Origin: SIG636 sp045537905
Lineage (GTDB): Bacteria > Bacillota > Clostridia > Oscillospirales > CAG-382
Assembly: GCA_045537905.1 (NCBI GenBank)
Contig: JAZSQJ010000070.1
Location: 1-64,000 of the forward strand
DNA length: 64,000 bases
Direction: 5' to 3'
This document shows positions 41,166 to 50,318 of the stretch, piece by piece; position 1 is the first letter of the stretch, and every line of letters begins with the position of its first letter. The notes beneath the pieces were generated by a model. That model did not search any database. It worked only from the letters and a program-made list of their open reading frames with translations, and was not told the origin of the DNA. The translations under genes were made by a program, and so were the position numbers.

Positions 41166-44100
41166 CTAATTGGAACGATTGTTTTTACGCTTATATCTCA
41201 GCACACAAGCTCCGCCAAAGGCAAGAAGCATTACAGCAATGCCGATATAAGGCATAAGGCGTCTTATCAGACTGCCGTTTGTGGAAGGAAGCTCATAACC
41301 GCCTGCATTGTAGAAGGTTATGCCTGAAGCGTTTGTTATTTCCCCACTTGCGGTTAAACCGTTAACACGGTCTTCGCTGTCAGCAATTTTGTAGGCCGTT
41401 TGATAGCCGCCCGCAGCAGTCTCGGTAACAGTCCATACTGCACCAATGGGCAGGTTTTGGATCTGAACGGTCTGACCGTGAGCAAGACTGATTGTAGCGG
41501 CACCGTCAACAAAGGCAACGGAGGTAATAACACCGCTTGTATCGGTACAGGAGTAGGTGCCTGTTAAGGGAGTAGCTCCGTTCATAACCCTTACGGTAAA
41601 CTCAAAGCTTCCCGTAGTATTTTCCACACCCTCTACTTCCTTGGATATGGACAGCACACCGACAAGGGCGTTTTCAAAGCTGAAGGTGCTTACACCGCTA
41701 CCCGTACCGTTAAGCAACAGGGTAGGTGTTGCGGTGGTTTTACCCGTAGAAGAATCAACAGAAAAATCAACCTTAAGGATGTAATAATCAGTATCGTAGC
41801 CGGGATAGATGTCTGCGCCCTCCTCGTTAATCAGGAAGTAGGCGCTTGCACTTGTATCCCAAGAGGAGTTAAAGCTGAGTGTGAAGCTTACGGGTGCCGC
41901 CGCCGTGCCGTTAACCATAACGGTTTGAGACATCACAACACCGCCGTCAACGGGTACATAGGCACCGTCAACCAAGCTTACCTGCGTCAATTTCACGGTG
42001 TAATCGTGGTCGGCACCGTCGGAATTGAGCAGAGTTTTGTTACCGTTTACGCTTAGCTCAATCGGATCGACGCTGTTTGTAACCGTAACGACGTGCTTAG
42101 TGGAAAGAGCCGCATTACCAACAACGACGCCGCCGTTGGTTGACAGGGTCTGGCTAAGGCTTCCATCCCACGCCGTATATGTGCCTGGGTTATTATTAGC
42201 ACAGCTAAAGGAATAAGCCGTTTTATAGGTAGTGCTTGTTACCTCGTTAAGCTCTATCTTGGTCTCAGCCAGGATATTGTTGAACTTAACATACTTGTCA
42301 GAGCTGAACGTAACCTTACCTGCGGTGGTCACTGTGTGCATACCGCTTACCAAGGTGCCGTCGGCATTATATAGCTCATAGGGAGTGCCCACCGGGACGG
42401 GAACACCGTCAAATTTCAGGTCGAAGGTAAAGTTTCTTACCGCATTATTGAAGTCATCAAGCTCCTTGTGTATCTCAAGGGAGCTGTAGTAGTTTTCGTT
42501 AACCACATTGGTTACGTCAACTATCTGGATAGTCTGACGTTCATCAATAGTACGCTTAAAGATCTGAACCTCGGTAAGACCTACAACACCGCTGCCGGAG
42601 CCGGGAACGGTATTATCGCCCACAACTATAGAATCCACGTAAACCTTTACTACAACTATGTTGCCGATAACGGGAGTACCCGTAATGGCATATTTGCGGA
42701 CGTTGGCGGTAGATTCAATCTGTACGTGCTGATTTTTAGTAACAGAACCGAGGAGCGTACACTGGGTATAAGATTTTGCGTAACCGACGTACACCTCAAT
42801 CCTATCGGGAAAGCCGCCGTAGTAACGATTCCTTACAGTGGAGTATACGTTTACCTCGCCGACCTCAGCCGCCTCAGGTAAAACGAAATAGATATTAAAC
42901 GACCCGGTGCTCAAAGGGTTAAAGCCGCTTGTGGTGACTTCCATAACGTTTGACGTGCCGTTTGTGGAAATAACACCGTCGTTTAGTTTACCTGCGTGGT
43001 CTATTGTATGTGCCGTGTATCCGTTTGCTTCGCCGTAGTCGCTCGTGTTGGGGACTGCCTGGCTACCCAAGGCGTACAAACCGCCGTTGGTTGATGCGGC
43101 AACATTTATATGCATAGCTTCCTCGGCACCGCTGTTAGCGTGAATATGGTCGCTTTCTATAGCGTAGTAGTGTACTCCACCCACGACAATATCCTCGTTA
43201 ACGTTACTAGACGGGGGATTTGGTGCAATTTCTATAGTGACCGCCGAATACTGTGAGGCGTATTTTTTATCAACAAGCTCCCTGACGAAAAACTCTTTAT
43301 CAAGGGGAACACCGCCCATTGCAACTTCATTCGCTTTAATGCGGATAATGCCGTTTGCATCAACAGTTCTACTTTCTATAAACTGAAGAGTCGCTTTGTC
43401 ATACACCGCATATTCCGTACCGGGCTCTATAAGAACGGTATTATTATCGGTATCAGAAACACCGTCAATATGTTCAACTATCTGGAAAAGATAGTAGGGG
43501 TCGCCGACAACGGTACCGGCTTGAACCTCTTTGGAAATCTCTATACTGTTTTTAGGCATTGCAGTAAGGTTGAAGTTGATGCTGCACATACTGGAGCCCG
43601 AACCGCGCTCCATATAGTAGAAGTCAAGGGAGTGAACGGTATCTTCTGCAAAAGTACCGTTTACCAAGCTATTTGTGCTCATACCTGCCGCAGTAAGAAT
43701 TTCAGCAAAGGTAACTACCTTATAGGGGGTAGATTCAATTTCACCCGTAAAGTCAAGCAGCTTGTAGTAGTAAACCTTACCCTCCCTGAAATTGATGGTA
43801 CCGCCAACGTGGCTGTGGATACCTGAAAGGTCCAGGAACAAAACACCGTCAAGATATACCCAAACGTCATCGTCACCGGTGAAATTAAAGGTCATATCGT
43901 CCTTATCTGCACCTACAACACCGCCCTTGGGCTGTGCAAAATCAAAATGTATATCCATACCGAAGAAGAAGTTGCTTTCTTCATCGAAGTCTATGGAAAA
44001 CAACTTATCAAAGCCGTTTTTTGCCACCGTCTTTTCGTAAAGCTGATAAGAAGCGTCGGTGGTAGACGTTACCTTATCGGAATAATATTTAAGAAGCTGA

Positions 44101-46529
44101 TAAGGCAGTACGCCTGCGCTTTCATATCCGCTGAGGAAAGAAGAGGTACCCGTAAGGTTTGTATACATCTTTTCCATAACGTCTGCCAAGTTTTTATAGC
44201 ACGCAAGACCTGTGGTATTATACAACGCATAGGCACTTGCAACAGTTCTCTTTATGTAGTTAAGGTTTACATAATTGGAGGTACCCGTAGTACCGTCTGC
44301 GTTTGTGTATGTCTGAGGAGACAAAGGCGTAGTATCCGTTGCAAGATTTGTAAAGGGCATAAAGTTGCCGAAGGGATACATTATAAAGTTAGGCGTTATC
44401 TCCTCATCATAAAGCTTAAAGGTATTGGTTGCACTGTCCCACTGAGCGTGAGTCTCACGGGAGTCAAAATAATAAAGCTGTTTTTCAGGATCGTATTGGA
44501 AAAGGCCCGTTATGTTTTGACTGTTCTTTTGCTCAATATAGCTTAACCTCGTTTCTCTGCCGTTTTTGAACAAATACCCAAGGTCCGTACCGTTAATAAG
44601 GGCAGGCGAACCGTTTTTAAGCAAGGGATACATAGCGCCCTCGGTAGCCTTTATCGCTGCAAAACCGGGATAAAGCTTATTTATACCTTGAGGATTTCCT
44701 GCGCTACCGCAAACGTTAAACTGAGTCATATCAAAATCGGAAACGATAAGATCGCCAAAGCCGAAATCGTAGCGTTCATAGTTGAACTCACCGGGAGTTA
44801 TCGGTGCGGGACGCTGGAAGCCGGGGCGAGGATAGGCGGTACCGGATGCCTGATCCTGCTGCCACAAGGTGTTAATATGTTCACCGGCTAAGGATCCACC
44901 GTAGTCGAACAAATTGATATCAATAAAACTCGTGGTATTCGGTGTGGTTATACCGCCGTGGATAAACTTGGAGTTGTCAATAATGCTCTCCTTGGCATAG
45001 GTACCAAACAGCAGATAACCAACGCCCTCGCTTACAGGTGTGGTAGCCGTGCTTTTCGTAGCACTTGCCCAGGTAGGAACAACGGTCGGTGTACCCGATG
45101 CGTTATAACTGATAACCGAGTCGCCCCTCTTTACGTCGGGATCAATAGTAACACCCATCGTCCTGCCGGAGGCATCGGTAAAGAGAGGATGAACCATCAG
45201 CAGGTAACCGTTTTCATCCGTATTTGCTATAGACCTTTTACTTGATCCGTCCTTATGCACGGAATGAACGTAATGGATACCGGTGGTGTAGTTATACTCT
45301 ATGCGATAGCAATACCAAGAGCTGTAATCCAATTGATTAATCCAGGTTTCACCGCTGCTTGCATACATAGCATCCAAAAACGCACCGACGGACTTACCCT
45401 TTATAACCATCCCGTAACGCCAGCCAACCCAAGCCAGCTCATTTACGTCATACATTGTGTATCTGCCCGTCTCGTCAACGGGTATAACATAGGTTGAAGG
45501 AACGGAAACGCCCGCCATAAGCTCGGTAAGCTTGGAGTAGTTTGTTACAAGATGACGAAGGTTTTCGGGTATCTCGTAATAAATAAGATCAGGAATCCTG
45601 TAGGCTTCCATTATTTCAACGAGACGCTTTTCAAAAGCATCCATATCGTCCTCAAGAAGTGCCATTTCTTCCCACGCCTCATCACATGTGGGAAGCTTAT
45701 CTATAGCGTCTATAACGAAATCAATCCGTTCCAGCTCGTCAGCACTGACTGTCTTACGCTCAACCTGAGTTATAAGACCGTAACCCATAACGCTGTCATC
45801 TACGCTATAACTGATCTCAGCAACAGCGTTGTCAACGTCGCCCTCAATAACGGTAAAGCCGCTGTCTTCTACGGATTTTACAACAGCAACTGCATCTGCC
45901 TTGCCGTTTTTATCCTTATCAAAGAAAACAAGGTCGCCCTTACCGGGTGCGGCACCGTCATACTCTGTATAAAGTCCGTCCTTTTCCCACTCAAGTCTCA
46001 TTGCATCTACACCTGAGTTATAAGGAACCATAATCTCGGTTATATCAGAATAATAAAGGCAGAAGCTAGCAAACAAAGCAGACCAATCACCGTAGGGACT
46101 GCCGTGCCACGCACCGTAACGGTTATAGCCCTGACGGTTGCCCTCAGCGTCGAGTATAAAGTTAAGCTCACTTTCCGTGTAGCCAAGCTGAGTGGTTGCA
46201 ATGGCAACGATATCATCCGCCAAAACCCCTGAAAGCTTTACGCCGGAAACAGAAGCGTCCCAATCCACCTGGGTCTCCAGATCCGCCTCCAGGTTTGAAT
46301 AACAGCTTGCTATATGAGTGTGCTCCTCTTTCTCACAGCCTTCAGCAAGACAAGCCTCGTTATGGGTATGCTCATCCATACCGCAAAAAGCCTCGTCCGC
46401 CATAGTTATACCTATAAGCTTAAGCCACCAGAATACACCAAGTACAACGGTGATGGCAAGCATAAGCACCAAAAGCCTTTTAGTGCTTAAGACCTTGTTG
46501 CCGTTGTAATCGAAAGTCTTTAATCTCAT
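41166..46529 (-). CDS. Giant pilus-tip-type adhesin
   Basis: A 1787-residue surface protein. Order: membrane/signal segment (about 17-40); Cys/His motif pair (EHTHNEACL, EHTHIASCY; 52-80); a CHAP-like domain (about 100-248) in which the usual catalytic Cys is Ser (DWSALFASFC) and the His site reads ADAVAVV, so it is probably inactive; a long unknown region; a PA14/fibro-slime domain (about 830-1000, FTGDDDVWVYLDG, GIHSHVGG); a discoidin-like domain (about 1143-1326); three prealbumin/pilin-linker-like repeats (about 1350-1730); and a sorting signal LPSTNG with membrane span and KRKNNRSN. The fifth residue Asn replaces Gly of LPxTG. The layout suits a pilus-tip adhesin binding carbohydrate. 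It is preceded by lepB (21-bp gap). Confidence 0.87.
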   Translation of the reverse strand: MRLKTFDYNGNKVLSTKRLLVLMLAITVVLGVFWWLKLIGITMADEAFCGMDEHTHNEACLAEGCEKEEHTHIASCYSNLEADLETQVDWDASVSGVKLSGVLADDIVAIATTQLGYTESELNFILDAEGNRQGYNRYGAWHGSPYGDWSALFASFCLYYSDITEIMVPYNSGVDAMRLEWEKDGLYTEYDGAAPGKGDLVFFDKDKNGKADAVAVVKSVEDSGFTVIEGDVDNAVAEISYSVDDSVMGYGLITQVERKTVSADELERIDFVIDAIDKLPTCDEAWEEMALLEDDMDAFEKRLVEIMEAYRIPDLIYYEIPENLRHLVTNYSKLTELMAGVSVPSTYVIPVDETGRYTMYDVNELAWVGWRYGMVIKGKSVGAFLDAMYASSGETWINQLDYSSWYCYRIEYNYTTGIHYVHSVHKDGSSKRSIANTDENGYLLMVHPLFTDASGRTMGVTIDPDVKRGDSVISYNASGTPTVVPTWASATKSTATTPVSEGVGYLLFGTYAKESIIDNSKFIHGGITTPNTTSFIDINLFDYGGSLAGEHINTLWQQDQASGTAYPRPGFQRPAPITPGEFNYERYDFGFGDLIVSDFDMTQFNVCGSAGNPQGINKLYPGFAAIKATEGAMYPLLKNGSPALINGTDLGYLFKNGRETRLSYIEQKNSQNITGLFQYDPEKQLYYFDSRETHAQWDSATNTFKLYDEEITPNFIMYPFGNFMPFTNLATDTTPLSPQTYTNADGTTGTSNYVNLNYIKRTVASAYALYNTTGLACYKNLADVMEKMYTNLTGTSSFLSGYESAGVLPYQLLKYYSDKVTSTTDASYQLYEKTVAKNGFDKLFSIDFDEESNFFFGMDIHFDFAQPKGGVVGADKDDMTFNFTGDDDVWVYLDGVLFLDLSGIHSHVGGTINFREGKVYYYKLLDFTGEIESTPYKVVTFAEILTAAGMSTNSLVNGTFAEDTVHSLDFYYMERGSGSSMCSINFNLTAMPKNSIEISKEVQAGTVVGDPYYLFQIVEHIDGVSDTDNNTVLIEPGTEYAVYDKATLQFIESRTVDANGIIRIKANEVAMGGVPLDKEFFVRELVDKKYASQYSAVTIEIAPNPPSSNVNEDIVVGGVHYYAIESDHIHANSGAEEAMHINVAASTNGGLYALGSQAVPNTSDYGEANGYTAHTIDHAGKLNDGVISTNGTSNVMEVTTSGFNPLSTGSFNIYFVLPEAAEVGEVNVYSTVRNRYYGGFPDRIEVYVGYAKSYTQCTLLGSVTKNQHVQIESTANVRKYAITGTPVIGNIVVVKVYVDSIVVGDNTVPGSGSGVVGLTEVQIFKRTIDERQTIQIVDVTNVVNENYYSSLEIHKELDDFNNAVRNFTFDLKFDGVPVPVGTPYELYNADGTLVSGMHTVTTAGKVTFSSDKYVKFNNILAETKIELNEVTSTTYKTAYSFSCANNNPGTYTAWDGSLSQTLSTNGGVVVGNAALSTKHVVTVTNSVDPIELSVNGNKTLLNSDGADHDYTVKLTQVSLVDGAYVPVDGGVVMSQTVMVNGTAAAPVSFTLSFNSSWDTSASAYFLINEEGADIYPGYDTDYYILKVDFSVDSSTGKTTATPTLLLNGTGSGVSTFSFENALVGVLSISKEVEGVENTTGSFEFTVRVMNGATPLTGTYSCTDTSGVITSVAFVDGAATISLAHGQTVQIQNLPIGAVWTVTETAAGGYQTAYKIADSEDRVNGLTASGEITNASGITFYNAGGYELPSTNGSLIRRLMPYIGIAVMLLAFGGACVLRYKRKNNRSN

Positions 46530-46550
46530 AATTACCTCTATATAACGTAT

Positions 46551-47150
46551 TTACCCTAGCCAATCAAATTTTGAAAAGGGCCATATTCTTAAAAATATCT
46601 TACCAATCAACTGCTCGTCCGTTATACAGCCTATTACGGTGCTGCGGCTGTCAATGGAGGTGTCTCTTTCATCACCCATCATAAAATACTGGCTTTCAGG
46701 CACCTGATACGGAAACTCCACGTCACACTCACCCAGAGACTTGTTAACTACGTAGGGCTCCTCTATCAGCTCAGAGTTAACGTAAACGTTACCCTCTGCA
46801 TCTATATCAATAACGTCGCCCGGCGTGCCTATAATACGCTTGATAAGCACCTTATTCGAAAAGGAAAAGGCACACACGTCGCCAAGCTTTAAGCTTTTGG
46901 TTTTAACAAGGACAACCACTTCCCCCTCGTTAAGGGTTGGGGACATACTGTTGCCCGCAATCTGTACCACGGGAAAAACCAAGGTGGCAATAAGCACCGC
47001 AACCGCCGCAACAACTATAAGTCCGTAGACCGTGCTCTTCAACACCCTCTTGTAGCGTTGCTTATATTTTTCCCTCTTAATTTCCTTTTCCAAAGCCGTT
47101 GCCGTTGGTAAGGAAACGTTTTCGATATTTTTATCCATTTTGTTCATCAC
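46551..47150 (-). CDS. lepB: Type I signal peptidase
   Basis: A 199-residue signal peptidase with one N-terminal transmembrane helix (about 37-58). The catalytic Ser is in GNSMSPTLNEGE (about residue 72) and the Lys in VLIKRIIGTPGD (about 105), followed by box E (GDERDTSIDSR). Its presence in a pilus operon is typical; such enzymes process pilins or assist assembly. The start at 47150 overlaps the preceding small gene by 20 bp; the next in-frame ATGs (47147, 47138) also lie in the overlap. Confidence 0.92.
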   Translation of the reverse strand: MMNKMDKNIENVSLPTATALEKEIKREKYKQRYKRVLKSTVYGLIVVAAVAVLIATLVFPVVQIAGNSMSPTLNEGEVVVLVKTKSLKLGDVCAFSFSNKVLIKRIIGTPGDVIDIDAEGNVYVNSELIEEPYVVNKSLGECDVEFPYQVPESQYFMMGDERDTSIDSRSTVIGCITDEQLIGKIFLRIWPFSKFDWLG

Positions 47151-47445
47151 TCGTTTGATCGGCAGTCTGCATAGCGGTGCCTGCCTTTTCTTCCAAAAAT
47201 TTATTAATACGCATTATGTTCTGGAGATATTGAGCCGCTGCAGCATCAACCGCCTCAAAGACGCCGTTTATTTTTAACGCCGCCTCTGCCATCGTGCCTG
47301 CTTCCGTCTCCAAAAGCTCTCGCCTCTTTAGCATTTTGTTTGCCTCGGCAAGCTCTGCTTCCAATCTGTCTGCACGGGAGGTTTGCACCAGCAATAATTC
47401 CAACAATTGTTTTCTGTTTAGCTTCTTAAGCTCTTTTTCTGTCAA
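47131..47445 (-). CDS. Small coiled-coil protein at head of pilus operon
   Basis: About 104 residues, probably starting at TTG 47445 or 47448 behind GGGGGAGG; the frame extends to 47463. It is almost wholly helical and charged (LTEKELKKLNRKQLLELLLVQ, then a Leu/Glu/Ala heptad-like stretch to about residue 50), and has no signal peptide, so it should be cytoplasmic. I do not recognise a defined function. Being first after the operon promoter and overlapping lepB by 20 bp, it is likely translated with the pilus genes and might be regulatory. Confidence 0.65.
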   Translation of the reverse strand: MTEKELKKLNRKQLLELLLVQTSRADRLEAELAEANKMLKRRELLETEAGTMAEAALKINGVFEAVDAAAAQYLQNIMRINKFLEEKAGTAMQTADQTSDEQNG

Positions 47446-47496
47446 CAAGCCTCCCCCTTTCAAACGATATTTAGTCCAAATATTACTCCTGCTACT

Positions 47497-47525
47497 AGTA
47501 TAGCACTTTTCCTAGCATAAATCAA
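47497..47525 (-). promoter_or_regulatory. Promoter of the pilus operon
   Basis: On the minus strand, TTGATT (47520-47525), 17-bp spacer, TATACT (47497-47502) preceded by TGC, an extended -10. It is about 50 bp before the first start codon. Confidence 0.7.
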
Positions 47526-47564
47526 TAGTAATATGACATTTTTAATGTCTTTTTAATAATTTCA

Positions 47565-47724
47565 TTAAAAACGACAAAAGAGGCCAGGCGGCCCCTCTTG
47601 TCTCTTTCCGTATGCGTTTTTTGCCTTAAGAAGCATATAATACGCTGCGTCGTATATTGCCTCAACATTAAGCGCTACGGCAATTTCTCTTATAAAATCT
47701 CTAAGCTTAAGTTTAGCTCCGTAG
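47565..47724 (-). other. Open remnant after the SASP gene, with terminator
   Basis: Downstream of the SASP stop, one frame stays open for about 50 codons to TAA 47565 and reads as a plausible peptide (LKLRDFIREIAVALNVEAI...), but has no ATG/GTG/TTG near its beginning and no ribosome site. It may be a fragment of a lost gene. Its end coincides with a hairpin (AAGAGGCC 47578-47585 with GGCCCCTCTT 47590-47599) followed on the minus strand by TTTTGTCGTTTTT, the likely terminator of the SASP transcript. Confidence 0.35.
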
Positions 47725-47910
47725 TTATTTCATAGAGTTTTCGGCGTTCTGGATCATCTTCTTAACCATCTGACCGCCGATGCTGCCTGCCTGCTTTGCA
47801 GTAAGGTCGCCGTTGTAGCCCTGCTTGAGGTTTACGCCTACGTCGCTTGCAGCTTCCATCTTGAACTTATCCATAGCTTCTCTTGCTTCGGGAACTAAAG
47901 TCTTCTTCAT
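47725..47910 (-). CDS. Alpha/beta-type small acid-soluble spore protein
   Basis: A 61-residue SASP, which coats and protects spore DNA from UV and chemicals and supplies amino acids on germination. It matches the family core: EAREAMDKFKMEAASDVGVN (about 8-27), YNGDLTAKQAGSIGGQMVKKMI (core YNGDLTAKQAGSIGG). The GPR protease site region (KFKMEAASDVGV) is present. Slightly shorter than the Bacillus forms (about 70). A SigG-type promoter lies upstream and AAGGAG serves as ribosome site. Confidence 0.95.
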   Translation of the reverse strand: MKKTLVPEAREAMDKFKMEAASDVGVNLKQGYNGDLTAKQAGSIGGQMVKKMIQNAENSMK

Positions 47911-47968
47911 AATTATTCTCCTTAAACTGTTTGTGTTGTTATATCGTCAGAGGCTTTTGCCTCGTTGG

Positions 47969-47997
47969 TATTATGTGATTTAACCGCAAAAATATAC
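47969..47997 (-). promoter_or_regulatory. SigG-type promoter of the SASP gene
   Basis: On the minus strand, GTATA (47993-47997) and CATAATA (47969-47975) are 17 bp apart, matching the forespore sigma-G pattern (GnATR, CATnnTA). A GAGGC/GCCTC hairpin follows near the start of the transcript. Confidence 0.65.
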
Positions 47998-48032
47998 TGG
48001 TAATTAATGGAAATTACGTTAATCATTAATAC

Positions 48033-48061
48033 TTGACCCTTTGTATATATTGTGTTAAAAT
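48033..48061 (+). promoter_or_regulatory. Promoter of the aldose-epimerase-like gene
   Basis: TTGACC (48033-48038), 17-bp spacer, TAAAAT (48056-48061), 30 bp before ATG 48091. Confidence 0.7.
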
Positions 48062-48090
48062 GTTTAGAAACATCAGAAAGGATCAGAGCT

Positions 48091-48942
48091 ATGATTGTAA
48101 AAATAAACGACGGCAAGCTTTTTGTGGAAATAGAAACAAAGGGTGCGGAGCTTATGCGGATAGCTGACGAAAAGGGTACGGACTTTTTGTGGAACGGCGA
48201 CAGCAGGTTTTGGGGCAGAAGGGCACCCGTGCTTTTCCCTATCTGCGGCGGAATGAAGGACGACAGCTATCTTCTCGGCGGAAAGAGATACCCTATGACC
48301 AAGCACGGCTTTTGCAGAGATGCGGAGTTTACTTTGGGTGAACACAACGGTAACACAGCAGTGTTTTATATTGAGGACAACGGGGAAAGATTTAAGCTGT
48401 TTCCTTTCCGTTTCAGGTTTTCTGTAAAATACACGGTAAAGGACGGCACGCTGTACGTAGGCTATATCGTTGAAAACAAGGACGAAAAGGATATGTATTT
48501 CTCCGTAGGCTCCCACGAAGCCTACGCCTGCCCCGAGGGGATAGAGGACTACAGGGTAAGGTTTGAAAGGGAAGAAAGGCTGGAAAGCCTTGTTATAGAA
48601 AACAACCTTATCCAACCCCACACCGTAACAGTAGCTGAAAAGACCGACGTTTTACCATTGAAATACGATTACTTTGCAGTAGACGCCTTGTGTTTCCGTA
48701 ACCTTAGCTCTAAAAAGCTATGGCTGGAGGGCAAGGGTCGCAGTATAGAAATAAGCTGGGATGATTTTGAGTTTGTGTTGCTTTGGACAAAGCCTTCCGC
48801 TCCCTTCCTTTGCGTGGAGCTTAATTGCGGTACCGACGATTTTGTAGGTGCAAGTGGCGATATAGAGACGAAAGAAGGCATTATCCGTCTTGAAGCGGGC
48901 GGAGTGTTTGAACGCACCCACGGTATGAAGTTTTTTGCATAA
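48091..48942 (+). CDS. Aldose 1-epimerase family protein
   Basis: A 283-residue protein of the galactose-mutarotase fold, LacX/YphB-like branch. Start ATG 48091 follows AGAAAGGATC. Characteristic segments are GAELMRI, LWNGDSRFWGRRAPVLFPICGG (core WGRRAPVLFPICGG, about 47-60), MTKHGFCRD (substrate His), and VGSHEAYACP (second His, about 146). Such proteins interconvert sugar anomers or hexose-6-phosphate epimers; the sugar here is unknown. It is monocistronic; an insertion sequence lies 77 bp past its stop. Confidence 0.85.
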   Translation: MIVKINDGKLFVEIETKGAELMRIADEKGTDFLWNGDSRFWGRRAPVLFPICGGMKDDSYLLGGKRYPMTKHGFCRDAEFTLGEHNGNTAVFYIEDNGERFKLFPFRFRFSVKYTVKDGTLYVGYIVENKDEKDMYFSVGSHEAYACPEGIEDYRVRFEREERLESLVIENNLIQPHTVTVAEKTDVLPLKYDYFAVDALCFRNLSSKKLWLEGKGRSIEISWDDFEFVLLWTKPSAPFLCVELNCGTDDFVGASGDIETKEGIIRLEAGGVFERTHGMKFFA

Positions 48943-49005
48943 TAATAAACCGTATTCCTTATGTTTTATCTTTATTTTGGGTGCAATTCTTTTGTGCTGC
49001 GTTTA

Positions 49006-49019
49006 GGACCGTCGAGGAC
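49006..49019. repeat. Left half of split palindromic repeat, with target duplication
   Basis: GGACCGTC followed by GAGGAC (49014-49019). The same GAGGAC recurs at 50319-50324 on the other side of the insertion sequence. Joining the halves restores the repeat seen intact at 7113-7140. Confidence 0.7.
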
Positions 49020-50318
49020 TGTATAGTATGGTAGGATTGTTTACAGAATGTACGGGAGGATTGTTTACAGTTTTATGATAAAATAGAAGGCAATAAAATA
49101 CAAAAAAAGGAAGTGTTTTAATGCCGTGGGAGAATAAAACTGTGGAAAAATTAAGGAAAGAATTCATTCAAAAAGCAATCCAAAAAGAAACGAGCATAAG
49201 TGCTTTATGCAGGGAATACGGAATAAGCAGACCTACCGGGTACAAGTGGATAGAGCGTTTCAAAAGTGGCGAGGGTCTCAGCGACAAATCTCATGAAGCG
49301 CTGTTTAAGCCGAGAAAAACGCCCATAGAAAAAGAAGAACTAATCGTATATACCAGACTGGAGCATCCCACTTGGGGACCCAGGAAGCTCAAACGGTTTC
49401 TGTATAACAAGGGATATGACAACCTTCCTGCTACCAGTACCATAGCAGATATTTTAAGACGCAACGATTTCATATCCCTCGAAGCCTCTGAGGCTCACAC
49501 TCCGTGGAAAAGGTTTCAAAAGGATACCCCTAACGATATGTGGCAAATGGATTTCAAAGGGAATTTCGGTTTGCTTGACGGAACAAGGTGTTTTCCTCTT
49601 ACCATCTTAGACGATTATTCTCGCTATTCACTTTGTGTAAACGCAATGAGTAATGAGCAGTGGATACCAACAAAAGCCTGCTTAGAAGGCGTTTTTAGAG
49701 AATACGGGCTGCCTTTTTCCATGCTATGCGATAACGGAAACCCTTGGGGTAGTAACTGTGTAGGCTACACCTTGTTCGATGTATGGATGATGCAACTCGA
49801 CGTGCTGCCAATTCACGGAAGAAGATTGCATCCTCAAACGCAAGGCAAGGAAGAACGGTTTCACAGGACGCTAAAGGAAGACGTACTCAAAAGAACGGTG
49901 TTAAGGGATATGAAACACGCCCAACAGGAATTTGACAGGTTTAGATATTGCTACAACCATGAAAGACCCCACGAAGCTCTGAATTTAGATGTACCCGCTA
50001 AACATTACAAAGCCAGTAAACGCCCATACATAAAAACCCCTAAAGAGCCGGAGTATGATAGCGGGAAGCAATTAAGAAAAGTAAATTACAAGGGCTATAT
50101 ATCTATCAATTGCTACAGGTATTATTTAGGTGAAAGCTTTATAGATAAGTATCTGGAAATTGTTTCGGAGGATGAGAAAAACCTCAATCTTTGCTATGGC
50201 AAATTTGCCATAGCAAAGATTGATACAGAACAGAAGCTAATTGTTTCTAAAAAGATTTACCGTAGGTAAATGTGTAAACAATCCTCCCGAACAAAGTGTA
50301 AACAATCCGTACTTGACA
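49020..50318 (+). mobile_element. IS481-type insertion sequence, complete
   Basis: A 1299-bp element bounded by imperfect inverted repeats of about 50 bp: the left end starts TGTATAGTATGG and the right end, reversed, TGTCAAGTACGG; each then has GGATTGTTTACA-type motifs twice. It is flanked by a 6-bp direct repeat GAGGAC (49014-49019, 50319-50324). One intact transposase fills it. Intact ends and target duplication suggest recent insertion and possible mobility. Confidence 0.88.
49121..50269 (+). CDS. IS481-family DDE transposase
   Basis: A 382-residue transposase. The N-terminal helix-turn-helix (about 18-48, SISALCREYGISRPTGYKW) is followed by a second HTH-like linker and an integrase core (rve) with the DDE acids: Asp in WQMDFKG (about 143), Asp in LCDNGNPWG (about 206), Glu in GKEERFHRTL (about 246). 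The C-terminal tail (YDSGKQLRKVNYKGYISI) is typical of IS481/IS3-like enzymes. A single frame without programmed frameshift argues for IS481 over IS3. AGGAAG precedes ATG 49121; the stop lies within the inner edge of the right inverted repeat. Confidence 0.92.
   Translation: MPWENKTVEKLRKEFIQKAIQKETSISALCREYGISRPTGYKWIERFKSGEGLSDKSHEALFKPRKTPIEKEELIVYTRLEHPTWGPRKLKRFLYNKGYDNLPATSTIADILRRNDFISLEASEAHTPWKRFQKDTPNDMWQMDFKGNFGLLDGTRCFPLTILDDYSRYSLCVNAMSNEQWIPTKACLEGVFREYGLPFSMLCDNGNPWGSNCVGYTLFDVWMMQLDVLPIHGRRLHPQTQGKEERFHRTLKEDVLKRTVLRDMKHAQQEFDRFRYCYNHERPHEALNLDVPAKHYKASKRPYIKTPKEPEYDSGKQLRKVNYKGYISINCYRYYLGESFIDKYLEIVSEDEKNLNLCYGKFAIAKIDTEQKLIVSKKIYRR

Noticed and set aside
39566..41257. 563-codon plus-strand frame opposite the backbone pilin
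   Set aside because: It arises from the biased Ala/Thr/Val codons of the pilin; the pilin has signal peptide, E-box and LPETG.
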